6,537 nt of DNA from Comamonadaceae bacterium UBA2237 (lineage in GTDB: Bacteria > Pseudomonadota > Gammaproteobacteria > Burkholderiales > Burkholderiaceae_C): contig DDYJ01000048.1 of assembly GCA_002347905.1 (NCBI GenBank), forward strand, positions 23,513-30,049. Direction: 5' to 3'. Below, in pieces: positions 5,985-6,537 of the stretch. The notes beneath the pieces were generated by a model. The model was not told the origin of the DNA and ran no database searches. It saw only the letters and a list, made by a program, of their open reading frames with translations. Every line of letters begins with the position of its first letter. The stretch's first letter is position 1. The translations under genes were made by a program, and so were the position numbers.

Positions 5985-6537
5985 ATGACCACTATCGTTA
6001 ACTATTATCTTGCCCCCCAAAGCCCTTGGACCTATTTGGGTCATCAACGTTTGATGAATATGGCCGAACAGGCAGGCGCTCAAGTGCGCGTGATACCTAT
6101 GGATTTAGGCAAAGTATTTCCCGTTTCAGGTGGCTTGCCACTGGGGCAACGTGCGCCACAACGTCAGGCTTATCGATTTGTGGAGCTAGAGCGGTTTAGC
6201 AAACATTTGCAGTTGCCTTTGCATCTCAAACCAAAGTTTTTTCCTGTTGCGGGTGATGATGCTGCGCGATTGATCATTGCAACGGATATGCACCACGGTA
6301 GCGCGCAAGCAGCCAAGCTTGCGGGTGCTGTGTTGTCTGCTGTGTGGACGCAAGAACGCAATATTGCGGATACCCCAACCCTTGTTGAGCTCTTATCTGA
6401 AAACCAACTCGATGCCGCATGCTTAGAACTTTCACGAGGTGCCGAAGTACAAAAACGTTATGACGCTAATACGCAAGAAGCGATTGATGTAGGTGTTTTT
6501 GGTTCACCCGCCTACGTCATTGATGGCGAACTTTTTT
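5985..6537 (+). CDS. 2-hydroxychromene-2-carboxylate isomerase family protein (DsbA-like, 3'-truncated)
   Basis: The frame is open from ATG 5985 to the window end, giving 184 residues of a family about 200 long, so only a short tail is missing. Members have a thioredoxin/DsbA fold related to kappa-class glutathione transferases. The named enzyme (NahD) isomerises hydroxychromene carboxylate in naphthalene breakdown using glutathione. Visible signatures are the N-terminal YYLAPQSPWTYLGHQRL, where Ser13 and nearby aromatics take the place of the DsbA CxxC and would bind glutathione, and the C-terminal GVFGSPAYVIDGELF (170-184) with the cis-Pro loop (Pro175). No naphthalene-pathway genes are nearby, so the true substrate is open and no symbol is given. 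An in-frame stop at 5970-5972 limits the start to 5985. No clear Shine-Dalgarno precedes it. Confidence 0.88.
   Translation, partial: MTTIVNYYLAPQSPWTYLGHQRLMNMAEQAGAQVRVIPMDLGKVFPVSGGLPLGQRAPQRQAYRFVELERFSKHLQLPLHLKPKFFPVAGDDAARLIIATDMHHGSAQAAKLAGAVLSAVWTQERNIADTPTLVELLSENQLDAACLELSRGAEVQKRYDANTQEAIDVGVFGSPAYVIDGELF

Overview
The window reads as a compact stretch of betaproteobacterial chromosome. The MinD and MinE proteins look most like those of Burkholderiales, Comamonadaceae in particular. That placement comes from remembered family patterns, not a search. Base composition is moderate, without the strong GC bias of many Comamonadaceae. No frameshifts, IS elements, RNA genes or CRISPR arrays are visible. 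Two genes run off the edges: the 5' end of a GMP reductase is missing on the left, and the 3' end of a DsbA-like isomerase is missing on the right.

Layout, left to right: (1) a GMP reductase (guaC, type 2) on the plus strand, truncated by the window start; (2) a two-gene minus-strand operon in which a TonB-dependent outer-membrane receptor (1590-3815) is followed by a cytoplasmic HGGYW alpha/beta hydrolase (727-1593), the two joined by an ATGA stop/start overlap; (3) a short divergent intergenic region (3816-3885) holding a 16-bp near-perfect palindrome; (4) the complete plus-strand minC-minD-minE operon (3886-5739), which positions the division septum; (5) a small, very basic, probably disordered protein on the minus strand (5740-5910); (6) a 74-bp divergent spacer, then the start of a 2-hydroxychromene-2-carboxylate isomerase-family protein on the plus strand (5985 to the window end).

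The Min proteins form one functional system. MinD is the membrane ATPase, MinC the FtsZ inhibitor it recruits, and MinE the factor that drives their oscillation. The receptor and hydrolase probably form a second unit: uptake of an unknown ligand across the outer membrane, with an intracellular hydrolase made in step with it. That link rests on gene order and translational overlap, not on any known substrate. Both convergent gene pairs (guaC/hydrolase and minE/small ORF) have stop codons that abut with no intervening base, so no dedicated intergenic terminator can exist at either junction.

I see no clearly novel system here. The most useful leads are the coupled receptor-hydrolase pair with its candidate operator, and the uncharacterised basic small protein downstream of minE.
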